This document shows positions 44,862-53,889 of a stretch of 64,000 bases of DNA, in pieces (the stretch's first letter is position 1; every line of letters starts with the position of its first letter). A model generated the notes under the pieces. The model searched no databases and was not told where the DNA came from. It saw only the letters and a list, made by a program, of their open reading frames with translations. Position numbers and translations under genes: made by a program. This DNA is from Martinezella lusitana (GTDB lineage Bacteria > Pseudomonadota > Alphaproteobacteria > Rhizobiales > Rhizobiaceae), in contig NZ_JACHBG010000006.1 in NCBI RefSeq assembly GCF_014207095.1, forward strand, positions 248,001-312,000. Direction: 5' to 3'.

Positions 44862-45857
44862 TCAAGGCTGGCGCGGATCCATCAGATGCTCACGGAAGAA
44901 TGCGAGAACTTCGGCATTGAATTCCTTATGGAACGCGGTGCGATCAAAGCCTGGAGCGTCGCTGCAGGAGGGCTTCGTGGATGATTTGACGCTCGGGCAG
45001 GGCGTTAAGAACGACAGGTGTCTGGCATTGGGGACGACCCGGAAATCTGGCTTGTCCGGTAGCAGATGCGCCAGCTTTGCAACGTTCTCCGGCTCCGCAT
45101 CCTGACCGCCGCCGAGCTGCGACCCCCAGAGCTGAAGCGGAATTTTCACGTCTTTCACGCTGTCGGCGGTCAAAAAGACAGTACTCAAGGGATCAGCGAC
45201 CACCATCGCCTTGACGCGGGGATCGTGTGTCCATGTCCGAGGTGGCTGGATTCGCTGAAAAGGCCGCCTTTGGTCGGCTGGCGGGCAGTCGGTAACCTTC
45301 GGGTCCGCGCAGCGCGGCGGCAGCTTGCTGAAGTCGGGATTGGCGCCGGCAACGACGAGCCCTGTGTAGCCGCCCTGGGAAAATCCGTAGAAACCGATAC
45401 GCCGCGGACCGATGCTTGCTGCGTCGGGCGATGGGCCGAGCATGAAGTCGATGGTGCGCTTGATGTCGGCCGGTCGTTCGACCAGCACGCCCATGCCGTT
45501 TGCCTGACTCATGTCGGCGTAGTTCGCATGTGGATGATTGATAGCGACGACGATGAAGCCTCCGTCCGCCAGCGCCTGGGCGGTGTCCCGGTGGCCGAGC
45601 GAGTCGCCGCCATAACCGTGTGAAATGACGATGAGCGGCAGATCCTTGCCCATGATCGGACAATCCGGCGTCGCTGCTAATATTAAAGCTCCTATTCTCA
45701 TCGTCGTCGGCGCCTCCGCGCAGGGCGACCACATTGTCCCTGTGATTTCCGGGCCGCCGGGGTCGGCCGGAATTCGAATGAACTTCAACCCCGCCGCTTG
45801 GCACAGCGATGCAGCAAGGCAGAGGGCGGCTGCGAGGGCAAGGCTGCGGTGGATCAT
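44862..45857 (-). CDS. Exported alpha/beta hydrolase (dienelactone-hydrolase/PAF-acetylhydrolase-like)
   Basis: A 331-residue enzyme with a Sec signal (MIHRSLALAAALCLAASLCQAA). LPLIVISHGYGGDSLGHRDTA precedes the nucleophile elbow GFSQGG (Ser), and a conserved His lies in NARHLSFL. The overall shape recalls the PAF-acetylhydrolase-like serine hydrolases. Its four paired Cys suggest periplasmic folding. It is divergent from the PadR gene. Probable ester hydrolysis; substrate unknown. Confidence 0.82.
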   Translation of the reverse strand: MIHRSLALAAALCLAASLCQAAGLKFIRIPADPGGPEITGTMWSPCAEAPTTMRIGALILAATPDCPIMGKDLPLIVISHGYGGDSLGHRDTAQALADGGFIVVAINHPHANYADMSQANGMGVLVERPADIKRTIDFMLGPSPDAASIGPRRIGFYGFSQGGYTGLVVAGANPDFSKLPPRCADPKVTDCPPADQRRPFQRIQPPRTWTHDPRVKAMVVADPLSTVFLTADSVKDVKIPLQLWGSQLGGGQDAEPENVAKLAHLLPDKPDFRVVPNARHLSFLTPCPSVKSSTKPSCSDAPGFDRTAFHKEFNAEVLAFFREHLMDPRQP

Positions 45858-46026
45858 TGCGCAATTCCTTCTGGCCGGGGGCTTGAATCAGGTGCTAGCA
45901 ACGGCGCGGACCGCGAGCTTGGGCTGCCGCAACGGCGACGCTATGGGGCGAGTGCCTCGAATGTCGGTTCAGTACCTTGCATAAACAGATAGCTTGTTAT
46001 ATCTAACTTGTAAAGCTGAGGCATTC

Positions 46027-46347
46027 ATGACCGACTCGATCCAAGTTCAACTGCGCAAGGGCGTTCTCGATCTCTGCGTTCTTGCCGTGCTCTCACGGGG
46101 CGAGAGCTACGGCTACGAGATTGCCAGCACGCTGGTCGCAGCCGTTGGAATGGGGGAAGGGACGATCTATCCGCTGATGCGCAGGATGCAGAATGACGGC
46201 CTCGTTGCGACCCGCATCGTCGAGTCCAGCAACGGGCCGCCGCGCAAATACTACCGGCTTACGCCGTTGGGTCATTCGATTTTCGAGGCACATCGGCGTG
46301 ACTGGCGCTCGCTTGCGGGCGCCGTCGACAAACTTCTTGAGGAATAG
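46027..46347 (+). CDS. PadR-family transcriptional regulator
   Basis: A 106-residue protein with the PadR winged HTH (LRKGVLDLCVLAVLSRGESYGYEIASTLVAAVGMGEGTIYPLMRRMQNDGLVATRIV). Start MTDSIQVQ chosen because the upstream codons lack similarity. It opens a three-gene operon with DUF1700 and DUF2807 genes, an arrangement common in many bacteria, where PadR represses its own operon in response to envelope stress or antibiotics. Confidence 0.9.
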   Translation: MTDSIQVQLRKGVLDLCVLAVLSRGESYGYEIASTLVAAVGMGEGTIYPLMRRMQNDGLVATRIVESSNGPPRKYYRLTPLGHSIFEAHRRDWRSLAGAVDKLLEE

Positions 46348-46349
46348 CC

Positions 46350-46922
46350 ATGACCAGGGATGCCTTTTTGCGTACGCTGAGACTGGGCCTTACCGGGCTT
46401 CCGCCTCGCGAAGTCGATGATATCGTTGCCGACTACACCGCCTATTTTACGGAATCCGAGGCCTCGGGTCGTAGTGATGAAGACGTCGTGGCGGCGCTGG
46501 GCGATGCAGCCAGGATCGCCAGGGAACTGCGAGCCGATGCGGGGCTGCGCCGTTTCGAGGCTCATTGGAGCGTGCCGAACCTTCTGGCGGCGATGATGGC
46601 GCTGGCCGGGCTTGCCATCGTCGATATCTTCTTCCTTCTGCCTTTGTTGTTCGCTGCGGTCTTCGTCACGTTCGGTCTTGCAATCGCACTCGTTGCCATC
46701 GGCGCTGTCGGTCTGAAGATCGTGTTCACGACGGTGTTTTTTCACATCGGCCTGCCGACCGTCGGCATGTTGGCGCGCCTCCTTATAGGGGCAGGGCTGG
46801 TGAGTGCCCTCGTGGGCGGTGGCGCGCTGCTGTTGATGGGGCTTGGCTTGGGTATCCGCATGCTCGGGCAGTATGCCCGGCTGCATTTCCGCCTGGCGCA
46901 GGCAACCGAAAATCGTGTTTGA
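46350..46922 (+). CDS. DUF1700-family membrane protein
   Basis: A 190-residue protein. The N-terminal cytosolic helical part (FLRTLRLGLTGLPPREVDDIVADYTAYFTESEASGRSDEDVVAALGDAARIARELR) is the DUF1700 signature. About three transmembrane helices follow in residues 75-175. It begins two bases after the PadR stop. Such proteins accompany PadR regulators and DUF2807/DUF4097 partners; molecular role unknown. Confidence 0.88.
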   Translation: MTRDAFLRTLRLGLTGLPPREVDDIVADYTAYFTESEASGRSDEDVVAALGDAARIARELRADAGLRRFEAHWSVPNLLAAMMALAGLAIVDIFFLLPLLFAAVFVTFGLAIALVAIGAVGLKIVFTTVFFHIGLPTVGMLARLLIGAGLVSALVGGGALLLMGLGLGIRMLGQYARLHFRLAQATENRV

Positions 46923-46955
46923 GCGCCGCGTCTGACATCGTTGGAGGAATGGACA

Positions 46956-47663
46956 ATGAACGGGAAACTGGCGACTGTCGCCACGGCCGGATTGATTTGC
47001 GCATTTGTCTTTCTTGCCGTGGGCTTCGGGCTTTCGGGGCCAGATCTGGCCAACGCGCGATATTGGTGGGATGGCATACAATCCGCGTGTGGTTCAACGG
47101 GGGCGGGCAAGCAGCAGATCGTCCTGCCTTTCAATTCGGATGGCAGCTTGTCAATCGATATGCCCGCTTCCGTTCGATATCAGCCGGGCGGCAAAGCCGA
47201 GGCCGTCATTAGCGGCAACGCTGCGCTTCTCGACCACGTGCGGCTGGAAGGCGGACGGTTGAGCCTGGATTGCAATCCGGGCTGGTCCATGTCCAAGTTC
47301 GATGTCGCCTTGTCCGGGCCGCTCGTCACCGATTGGAAGGTTCGCGGCAGCGGAGACCTTGTCTTGTCGCAGCTTGATCAAGACGATCTGCGTCTGAGCA
47401 TTTCCGGCAGTGGCAGTGTCAAGGCCGCCGGCAGCGCTCGGTCCGTCGATCTGGATGTAGCCGGCTCTGGTGCCGCCCGCCTCAAGGATCTTGCCGCCCA
47501 GTCGGTCAAAATCAGAGTCCGCGGCAGTGGTGACGCGCAGGTTGCTGCGGCGACGGACGCCGACATATCGATCCGCGGAAGCGGCAATGTCGAGCTATAT
47601 GGGCATCCGGTGCTGCGACGTTCCGAGATTAGAGGCAGCGGGCGCCTCGTGCAGGTGCCATAG
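46956..47663 (+). CDS. DUF2807 (head-GIN) exported or membrane-anchored protein
   Basis: A 235-residue protein with an N-terminal hydrophobic anchor or signal (LATVATAGLICAFVFLAVGFGLSG). A beta-helical repeat region follows: WKVRGSGDLVLSQLDQD, LRLSISGSGSVKAAG, LDVAGSGAARL, IRVRGSGDAQV and IRGSGNVELYG, six or more rungs with the GSG motif. It ends the PadR operon. Start at ATG 46956 after TTGGAGGAATGG. Likely surface or periplasmic; function unknown. Confidence 0.87.
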   Translation: MNGKLATVATAGLICAFVFLAVGFGLSGPDLANARYWWDGIQSACGSTGAGKQQIVLPFNSDGSLSIDMPASVRYQPGGKAEAVISGNAALLDHVRLEGGRLSLDCNPGWSMSKFDVALSGPLVTDWKVRGSGDLVLSQLDQDDLRLSISGSGSVKAAGSARSVDLDVAGSGAARLKDLAAQSVKIRVRGSGDAQVAAATDADISIRGSGNVELYGHPVLRRSEIRGSGRLVQVP

Positions 47664-47700
47664 GTCAGCTCCGATGCGGGTGCTGCCGCATGGTGTTTCA

Positions 47701-47731
47701 GTGGTCGGATGAGCCTTGCTCTTCCGACCAC
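47701..47731 (+). terminator. Terminator of the PadR operon
   Basis: GTGGTCGGA (47701-47709) and TCCGACCAC (47723-47731) form a 9-bp stem with an inner GAGC/GCTC pair. Confidence 0.65.
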
Positions 47732-47794
47732 CTTGCTTTGAAAAATTCTCATGTTAATCAATGGGAATGTGACCTTAGCAAATATGCGGAAACA

Positions 47795-48316
47795 ATGCCG
47801 GACAAGACAGACAGCAACGCCGGACGGGCATCAGCATTCGATACTGCGGCAGTAAAGCCCAAGCGACCGCTGCGAGAGCCTCGCCGTTCCCTCGCGATCG
47901 GGCTCCTGCGCGCTCGCGAAGCGGTCATGAGCCATTTCCGGCCGATCCTGGCGGCGCATGATGTCACCGAACAGCAATGGCGCGTCATTCGTGTCCTCTA
48001 CGAGGGTGGCAAGCTTGATGCCACCGAACTGGCCGACAAGGCATCCATTCTGGCGCCGAGCCTGACGCGGATGATACGGCTGCTGGAGGAGCGTGGCTTT
48101 ATCACTAAGCACAAGGACGAAGCTGACGGCCGCAGAGTGCTTCTGCAGATCACGCCGGCGGGAGAGGCCCTCGTTACGGAAGTCATGCCGGAGAGCCTGA
48201 AGGTCTATGCCGATATCGACGCCCGCTTCGGCGTACAGCGCGTGGAGCAGCTTCTCGACATGCTAGCGGAGTTGGCGTCGTTGAAGCTTGAAAACGGCTC
48301 GGTCGGTGAAGAGTGA
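47795..48316 (+). CDS. hpaR: MarR-family regulator, HpaR type (homoprotocatechuate operon regulator)
   Basis: A 173-residue regulator. The HpaR-specific N-terminal region (LREPRRSLAIGLLRAREAVMSHFRPIL) precedes the winged HTH (TEQQWRVIRVLYEGGKLDATELADKASILAPSLTRMIRLLEERGFITK, DEADGRRVLLQITPAGEAL). HpaR represses meta-cleavage genes of 4-hydroxyphenylacetate/homoprotocatechuate degradation. The presence of HpaI-, HpaH- and FAH-type genes in the same window fits. Start at MPDKTD with an upstream GCGGA. Confidence 0.82.
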   Translation: MPDKTDSNAGRASAFDTAAVKPKRPLREPRRSLAIGLLRAREAVMSHFRPILAAHDVTEQQWRVIRVLYEGGKLDATELADKASILAPSLTRMIRLLEERGFITKHKDEADGRRVLLQITPAGEALVTEVMPESLKVYADIDARFGVQRVEQLLDMLAELASLKLENGSVGEE

Positions 48317-48412
48317 TATCTTTTCGATTTCATTAATGTGTTAAGTATTTAATTGACGGACCGGAGGAACTGTAGCAGTCTTCATCAGTGCTGATACTGT
48401 TGGGAGGCAGAG

Positions 48413-49399
48413 TTGGACCTGTTGCAGAATCGCAGCCTCATCGAACGAAGCTGGTCACCAACGCCTTATGATCAATGGGCGGACGGCTTGCGGAGCATTT
48501 GCGGGAATTTCAACCCGCATACCGTCAAGCGCGGCGATAGTGTCGTCGGCATGGCAAGCCGCATCGATGTATGCGGCATGGAGTTTGCCCATGTCTCCAA
48601 CGACCTCGATTATGTCCACCGCGATTGGGACGATATCCGGCGCGATGCGAACGAACACCTGTTTTTGATCCTGCAGCTTGAAGGTGTCTGTGGCGTCGAG
48701 CATTCCGGCCAACAGAACATTCTTGACGTCGGCGAGTGCATTCTCGTCGACTCCACGCGTCCCACAACCTTCTATTTCCGTGGACACTTCTCCAACCATC
48801 TCTCGCTGCATCTGCCCCGGCAATTGATGTATTCCAACAGCAGGGTCGATTTCGACGTCGCCCGCAAGCTTGTCGCCTCCGATCCGATGGCGATGATGCT
48901 GCGGGCGCTGATCGCAAAGATGATGACTACGCCGGAAAACGATGTGGCTTCACCGCATCTGCGTCAGCTAATGTTCGATACGACACGTCAGGCATTTTTG
49001 TCGAAAAGCGCCCAGGCGACCAATCTGAACTCTTTGCACGACAGTGCCAGCAAGCGTATGCAGATGGTGGATATCCTGATCGACAAGCACTTGACCGATA
49101 CCGACCTCAACGCCAAATGGTTGGCGACAAGGCTCGGCGTGTCGATCCGTACGCTGCAGCAGGATTTCCAGGGAATGGGCATGACCTGCACGACCGTCAT
49201 TCGCGACAAGCGCCTGCGCTTTGCACGCGAAAAGATCGAGCAACTCAAGGAACGGCGTAACCCCACAACGATAGCCGAAGTCGCCTACTCCGCCGGTTTC
49301 AACGATATTTCCTATTTCAATCGCAGCTTCAAGGAGCTGTTCGATTGCGCTCCGAGCGAGCTGCTGCGCGGCGCCGAACCGGCGCATCGATTGGACTGA
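48413..49399 (+). CDS. AraC-family activator with cupin-like sensor domain
   Basis: A 328-residue regulator with a TTG start after GGGAGGCAG. The N-terminal AraC-binding-like domain (LFLILQLEGVCGVEHSGQQNILDVGECILVDSTRPTTFYF) resembles FeaR-type sensors of aromatic amines or aldehydes. The C-terminal HTH (DLNAKWLATRLGVSIRTLQQDFQ, IAEVAYSAGFNDISYFNRSFKELFDCAPSELL) is complete. It precedes the ALDH/GMC operon and probably activates it. The stop codon overlaps a hairpin. Confidence 0.87.
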   Translation: MDLLQNRSLIERSWSPTPYDQWADGLRSICGNFNPHTVKRGDSVVGMASRIDVCGMEFAHVSNDLDYVHRDWDDIRRDANEHLFLILQLEGVCGVEHSGQQNILDVGECILVDSTRPTTFYFRGHFSNHLSLHLPRQLMYSNSRVDFDVARKLVASDPMAMMLRALIAKMMTTPENDVASPHLRQLMFDTTRQAFLSKSAQATNLNSLHDSASKRMQMVDILIDKHLTDTDLNAKWLATRLGVSIRTLQQDFQGMGMTCTTVIRDKRLRFAREKIEQLKERRNPTTIAEVAYSAGFNDISYFNRSFKELFDCAPSELLRGAEPAHRLD

Positions 49400-49423
49400 A
49401 ACGCAGTCTGCGTTCCAGTCCAA
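49391..49423 (+). terminator. Hairpin overlapping the AraC-family stop codon
   Basis: TTGGACTG (49391-49398) and CAGTCCAA (49416-49423) enclose a further AACGCA/TGCGTT pairing (49400-49405/49409-49414), one mismatch in between. It separates the regulator from the aldehyde-dehydrogenase gene; no U-run. Confidence 0.55.
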
Positions 49424-49442
49424 GACGAGGCGCGTTTCTCCC

Positions 49443-49456
49443 CAAGACGGGTCTTG
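49443..49456. promoter_or_regulatory. Short palindrome upstream of the aldehyde-dehydrogenase gene
   Basis: CAAGAC-GG-GTCTTG (49443-49456) lies 46 bp before the GTG start of the dehydrogenase gene. A possible operator for one of the neighbouring regulators. Confidence 0.35.
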
Positions 49457-49501
49457 CGGCAAAAGTCATAGTCCTCTCGAAAGTCACGGGAGGAGAATAT
49501 C

Positions 49502-50908
49502 GTGAAGCAGTATACCCTGCTTATCGGCGGAGAGCATGTTGCCACGTCCCATCATGCGCCGGTCGCAAATCCATCAAGCGGAGATGTTGTCGGCTACATG
49601 CCGCTCGGCAGCGAAGCGGATCTTGATCGCGCAGTTGCCGCGGCCGCGGAAGCCTTCGCAGCGTGGTCTCAGGTTTCGAACGAGGAGCGCGCCAAGGCGT
49701 GCCGCGCGGTCGCAGAGAAGATCAACGAACATGCCGAAGAACTCGCTCAGATCCTGACCCGGGAGCAGGGTAAGCCGCTCAATGGTCTTGGTTCGCGCTT
49801 CGAAATCGGCGGCGCACTCGCCTGGACGCGGCACACCGCCGAACTGGACCTGCCGGTCGAGGTGCTTCAGGACGACAATGAAGGCCGTGTCGAGCTGCAT
49901 CGTAAGCCGATCGGCGTCGTCGGTTCGATCACGCCCTGGAACTGGCCCGTGATGATTGCCTGCTGGCATATTGTCCCGGCCATACGCGCCGGCAACACCG
50001 TTGTCATCAAGCCGTCGCCGCTGACACCCTTGTCGACCATCCGCCTCGTCGAAATCATGAATGAAGTTCTCCCGCCCGGCGTCGTCAACGTCATTACCGG
50101 CGATAATAGCATCGGGGCAGCACTCTCCGCTCATCCCGGCATCGCCAAGATGACGTTCACCGGTTCGACGGAAACCGGCAAGAAGGTCATGGCGTCGGCG
50201 GTTGCGACCCTGAAGCGGCTGACGCTGGAACTCGGTGGCAACGATGCGGGTATCGTGCTGCCGGATGCAGACCCGAAAGCAATTGTCGAAGGCCTCTTCT
50301 GGGGTGCCTTCATCAACAATGGCCAGACCTGTGCGGCGCTGAAGCGCCTCTACGTGCATGACAGCATCTATGAAGAGGTCTGCCGCGGGCTTGCCGATTA
50401 TGCGAGCAAGATCGCCGTTGGCGACGGCCTCGACGAAACGAGCATTCTCGGACCCATCCAGAACGAAATGCAGTTCAACAAGGTGCGCGAGCTCGTCGAT
50501 GATGCGCGTGCCAATGGCGGCCGCATCCTGACCGGCGGTGCGCCGATGGAGCGGCCTGGATATTTCTATCCGATTACGCTCGTGGCCGATGTCGATCATG
50601 GTGTGCGGCTGGTCGATGAGGAGCAGTTCGGTCCGGCCCTGCCGATCATCCGCTATAGCGATATCGATGAGGTGATCGTGCGCGCCAACCAGAATCCCGC
50701 CGGCCTCGGCGGCTCTGTCTGGTCTGCTGATGCCCAGAAGGCGAAGCGCTATGCGATGCAGCTGGAATGCGGCTCTGTATGGATCAACAAGCACGGCACC
50801 ATTCAGCCCAACGCACCCTTCGGCGGCGTGAAGCAATCCGGCCTCGGCGTCGAGTTCGGTACCGAGGGGCTGAAGGAATTCACGACGATCCAGACGGTGC
50901 TGAGCTAA
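49502..50908 (+). CDS. NAD(P)-dependent aldehyde dehydrogenase
   Basis: A 468-residue ALDH with GTG start after GGGAGGAG. Landmarks are GVVGSITPWNWPVMIACWHIVPAI, the NAD-binding FTGSTETGKKV, LELGGNDAGIVL (general base Glu) and catalytic Cys277 in NNGQTCAALKR. It is followed after three bases by the GMC oxidoreductase, which would produce the aldehyde this enzyme oxidises. Probably an aliphatic or aromatic aldehyde; substrate unproven. Confidence 0.9.
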   Translation: MKQYTLLIGGEHVATSHHAPVANPSSGDVVGYMPLGSEADLDRAVAAAAEAFAAWSQVSNEERAKACRAVAEKINEHAEELAQILTREQGKPLNGLGSRFEIGGALAWTRHTAELDLPVEVLQDDNEGRVELHRKPIGVVGSITPWNWPVMIACWHIVPAIRAGNTVVIKPSPLTPLSTIRLVEIMNEVLPPGVVNVITGDNSIGAALSAHPGIAKMTFTGSTETGKKVMASAVATLKRLTLELGGNDAGIVLPDADPKAIVEGLFWGAFINNGQTCAALKRLYVHDSIYEEVCRGLADYASKIAVGDGLDETSILGPIQNEMQFNKVRELVDDARANGGRILTGGAPMERPGYFYPITLVADVDHGVRLVDEEQFGPALPIIRYSDIDEVIVRANQNPAGLGGSVWSADAQKAKRYAMQLECGSVWINKHGTIQPNAPFGGVKQSGLGVEFGTEGLKEFTTIQTVLS

Positions 50909-50911
50909 GAC

Positions 50912-52507
50912 ATGGCGACGTACGACTATATCATCGTTGGTGGTGGATCCTCTGGTTGCGTTTTGGCGAACCGGCTGTCGGAGAACCCCGCCCACAGGGT
51001 TCTGCTGATCGAGTCGGGTCGGCGGGATGCCGATCCCTGGATCCACATCCCAGCGACCTTCTTCAAGGTGCTAGGCAAGGGGATCGACATCCATCCCTAC
51101 GCCTCGAACCCCGACAAAGGCTTGAACGGGCGTCCGAGCATCACGCCGCAGGGCAACGTGCTTGGCGGCGGCAGTTCGGTCAATGCGATGATCTATATTC
51201 GCGGTCATCGCAACGACTACGATACCTGGTCGCAAATGGGCTGCCAGGGCTGGTCCTATGACGACGTCCTTCCCGCCTTCCGCTCGCTTGAGAACAACGA
51301 GCGACTGAATGGTCAGTATCACGGCAACAATGGCGGCCTGCGCGTCTCGGATCCACGTCACCGCCACCCGCTGAGCGAGGCCTTCATCAAGGCCGCGACC
51401 GAAATCGGTATTCCGCACAATGACGATTTCAACGGTGAGGATCAGGCCGGTGTCGGCTTCTATCAAAGCACGACCTACGGGGGCCGACGCTGGAGTTCCG
51501 CGCAAGCCTTCCTGCGCGACGCCGAAAAACGGCCAAACCTGACTGTGCTGACACAGCGCAAGGTCGCCCGCATTCTGTTCGAAGGAAAAAAGGCCGTTGG
51601 TGTTGAACTGCTCGACGGCACGATCTTCAAAGCGGAGCGCGAAATTGCATTGACCGCCGGTGCGATTGCAACGCCGAAGATCCTGCAGCTATCCGGCATC
51701 GGCGATGCGGAGCATCTTTCATCGCTCGGTATCAAGGTCGTCGCTAATCTGCCCGGCGTTGGCACCAACTATCAGGACCACCTGGAAGTGCCCGTGCAGG
51801 GGGAAACATACGAGCCGATCTCGATCCTCGGTCAGGACAAGGGTCTACAGGCTGTGGGCCACATGTTGCGCTATCTGACATCCCATCGCGGTCTTCTGTC
51901 ATCAAATGTCGTCGAGTGTGGTGGCTTTGTCGATACGTCAGGCACCGGCCAGCCGGACGTGCAGTTTCACGTCCTGCCGGTTCTGATCGGCTTCATCGAT
52001 CGCGACCCGGAACCTGGTCACGGGTTGAGCATCGGCCCCTGCTATCTCAGGCCGAGATCGCGCGGCTGGATCCGGCTGAAAAGTGCCGATCCGACCGAGC
52101 AGACGGATTTCAATGCCAATCTGCTTTCCGATCCCGCCGATATCGAGACCTTGGTGCGCGGCGTTGAAACCGCGATCCGGATTCTCGATGCACCGGCGCT
52201 TGCCAAGCTGGTCAAGCGTCGGGTGTTGCCGAAGCCGGGTGTCGAGAAGGACCCGGAGGCGTTGCGGGACTACATCCGCCAATCGTGCAAGACCGTGTTC
52301 CATCCGGCCGGCACGGCCCGCATGGGCCGGGCAGACGATCCCAATGCTGTGGTGGGGCCGGACCTGAAGGTGCGCGGCATAGAGGGGCTGCGGGTCTGTG
52401 ACGCCTCGATCATGCCGACTCTGGTTTCGGGCAATACCAACGCCCCGACGATGATGATTGCGGCAAAGGCTGCCGCCTTCATGACAGGAAAGGCGATTTC
52501 GGGCTGA
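50912..52507 (+). CDS. GMC-family FAD-dependent alcohol oxidoreductase (choline-dehydrogenase-like)
   Basis: A 531-residue flavoprotein. The N-terminal FAD motif is YIIVGGGSSGCVLANRLSE; LGGGSSVNAMIYIRGH is the GMC signature 1; HPAGTARMG and the C-terminal SIMPTLVSGNTNAPTMMIAAKAA complete the fold. It oxidises a primary alcohol to an aldehyde using FAD and a quinone or O2. It is three bases from the ALDH gene and just ahead of the ABC importer genes, so all probably serve one substrate. Choline is only one possibility. Confidence 0.9.
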   Translation: MATYDYIIVGGGSSGCVLANRLSENPAHRVLLIESGRRDADPWIHIPATFFKVLGKGIDIHPYASNPDKGLNGRPSITPQGNVLGGGSSVNAMIYIRGHRNDYDTWSQMGCQGWSYDDVLPAFRSLENNERLNGQYHGNNGGLRVSDPRHRHPLSEAFIKAATEIGIPHNDDFNGEDQAGVGFYQSTTYGGRRWSSAQAFLRDAEKRPNLTVLTQRKVARILFEGKKAVGVELLDGTIFKAEREIALTAGAIATPKILQLSGIGDAEHLSSLGIKVVANLPGVGTNYQDHLEVPVQGETYEPISILGQDKGLQAVGHMLRYLTSHRGLLSSNVVECGGFVDTSGTGQPDVQFHVLPVLIGFIDRDPEPGHGLSIGPCYLRPRSRGWIRLKSADPTEQTDFNANLLSDPADIETLVRGVETAIRILDAPALAKLVKRRVLPKPGVEKDPEALRDYIRQSCKTVFHPAGTARMGRADDPNAVVGPDLKVRGIEGLRVCDASIMPTLVSGNTNAPTMMIAAKAAAFMTGKAISG

Positions 52508-52566
52508 GCCCGAGATCGCAGACATCAAGATCCCGTGGGGAGCGGGGACAACAACTGGAGGAGAAA

Positions 52567-53820
52567 ATGCCTATCAATCTCAGAGGGCTGGCGATCAGCC
52601 TATTCCTGACGCTCGTTTCGGCGTTCAGTGCACATGCGGCCGCATCCTGCGGCGACAATAGCGGCAAGCCGGCGACCGGCGAGCCGATCGTCATCGGCGC
52701 CATCACCGGCAAGACCGGCCCGGATGACTTCTCGAACTCGACCAAGGCGGCAAAGGCCTATTTCGATTGCCTCAACGCTAATGGCGGCATCAAAGGCCGG
52801 CCGGTCAAGTATATGGTCGAGGACGACCAGTGGAATCCGGAGATCGCGGCGCAGCTGGCGGCCAAGCTCGTCAACGACCAGAAAGCCGTGCTGATGGTCG
52901 GCAACTCGAGCTATGTCGAATGCGGCGCCAATGCTGAGCTCTACAAGAAGGCTGGTATTCTGGTGCTGGCCGGTGTCGGCGTGCCGCGCGAATGCTTCTT
53001 TGCGGGCAATATCGCTCCGACCAATGCCGGACCGCGCGTCTCGATGCTGGGTGCCATGGGTTACGCGCTCGACAAGCTCCACGCCAAGTCTGTAGTCTGC
53101 GTCGCCCCGAACATTCCGAACGTCGGCACGTGGTCCTGCGATGGTGTCGCTTTGCTCGCCAAGGAAAAGGGCTTCGCCGCACAGACGATCCTGATGGATC
53201 CGGGCTCTGCCGACGCGACGTCCGTCATCCTGCAGGCAGCGTCAAGCAAGCCCGACGTTATCGTTCTCGGCCTTTCAAAGGGCGTTGCGGTGCCGCTTCT
53301 GACCGCAGCCGAAGAGCAGGGTCTGAACCAATCCATCACCTTCCTGAGCGCTGCTTCTGCTTATGATCTCTCGGTTCCGTCGACCATCGGCCCGGGTTGG
53401 AACGACAAGTTCTATGTCAACATGGAGTTCAATGATCTCGAGGCAACCACGCCGGACAATCAGAACTGGCTCGCCGTGATGGATCAATACGGCCAGAAGT
53501 CTGACCCGCGTGACACCTTCGCCCAGGCCGGCTATCTGGCGGCGCGCGTCGCCGAGAAGGCACTGATGACGCTCGATCCTGCCAAGATCAACCGCGAGAC
53601 CGCATCCGCGGCCGTGAAGCAGATCAAGGACTTCAAGAGCGATATCTTCTGCGCTCCCTGGTACTACGGCGACGGCCAGCCGCGTCACAATGCCAACTCG
53701 ACGACACGCATGGCGGTTGCCGAAGGCGGCAAGTGGAAGGTCGTCTCCGATTGCGCTCCATCGCCAGATCCGGAATTGACGGATATCCGCGCCTTCGAAA
53801 AGTCGGCCGGCCTCAACTAA
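52567..53820 (+). CDS. Branched-chain-type ABC transporter substrate-binding protein
   Basis: A 417-residue periplasmic receptor of the Leu/Ile/Val-binding type. Sec signal MPINLRGLAISLFLTLVSAFSAHAA. Family features: IVIGAITGKTGPDDFSN, AKAYFDCLNANGGIKGRPVKYMVEDDQWNP, LMVGNSSYVECGANAELYKKAGILVLAGVG. Such receptors in rhizobia also bind aromatic acids, amides and alcohol derivatives. It leads the liv-type operon after the GMC gene. Confidence 0.88.
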   Translation: MPINLRGLAISLFLTLVSAFSAHAAASCGDNSGKPATGEPIVIGAITGKTGPDDFSNSTKAAKAYFDCLNANGGIKGRPVKYMVEDDQWNPEIAAQLAAKLVNDQKAVLMVGNSSYVECGANAELYKKAGILVLAGVGVPRECFFAGNIAPTNAGPRVSMLGAMGYALDKLHAKSVVCVAPNIPNVGTWSCDGVALLAKEKGFAAQTILMDPGSADATSVILQAASSKPDVIVLGLSKGVAVPLLTAAEEQGLNQSITFLSAASAYDLSVPSTIGPGWNDKFYVNMEFNDLEATTPDNQNWLAVMDQYGQKSDPRDTFAQAGYLAARVAEKALMTLDPAKINRETASAAVKQIKDFKSDIFCAPWYYGDGQPRHNANSTTRMAVAEGGKWKVVSDCAPSPDPELTDIRAFEKSAGLN

Positions 53821-53836
53821 GCCCCGAAGCTTGCCA

Positions 53837-53868
53837 TCGGTTCCGCGGTGCTGACGCCGCGGAACCGA
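53837..53868 (+). promoter_or_regulatory. Strong intercistronic hairpin after the binding-protein gene
   Basis: TCGGTTCCGCGG (53837-53848) and CCGCGGAACCGA (53857-53868) form a perfect 12-bp stem, 16 bp after the stop codon and 21 bp before the permease start. No U-tract. Confidence 0.65.
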
Positions 53869-53889
53869 GCGACCCGAGAGGATCGATCC

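Noticed and set aside
49574..51046. 490-residue minus-strand frame opposite the aldehyde dehydrogenase
   Set aside because: Shadow of a clear ALDH gene with intact catalytic Cys.
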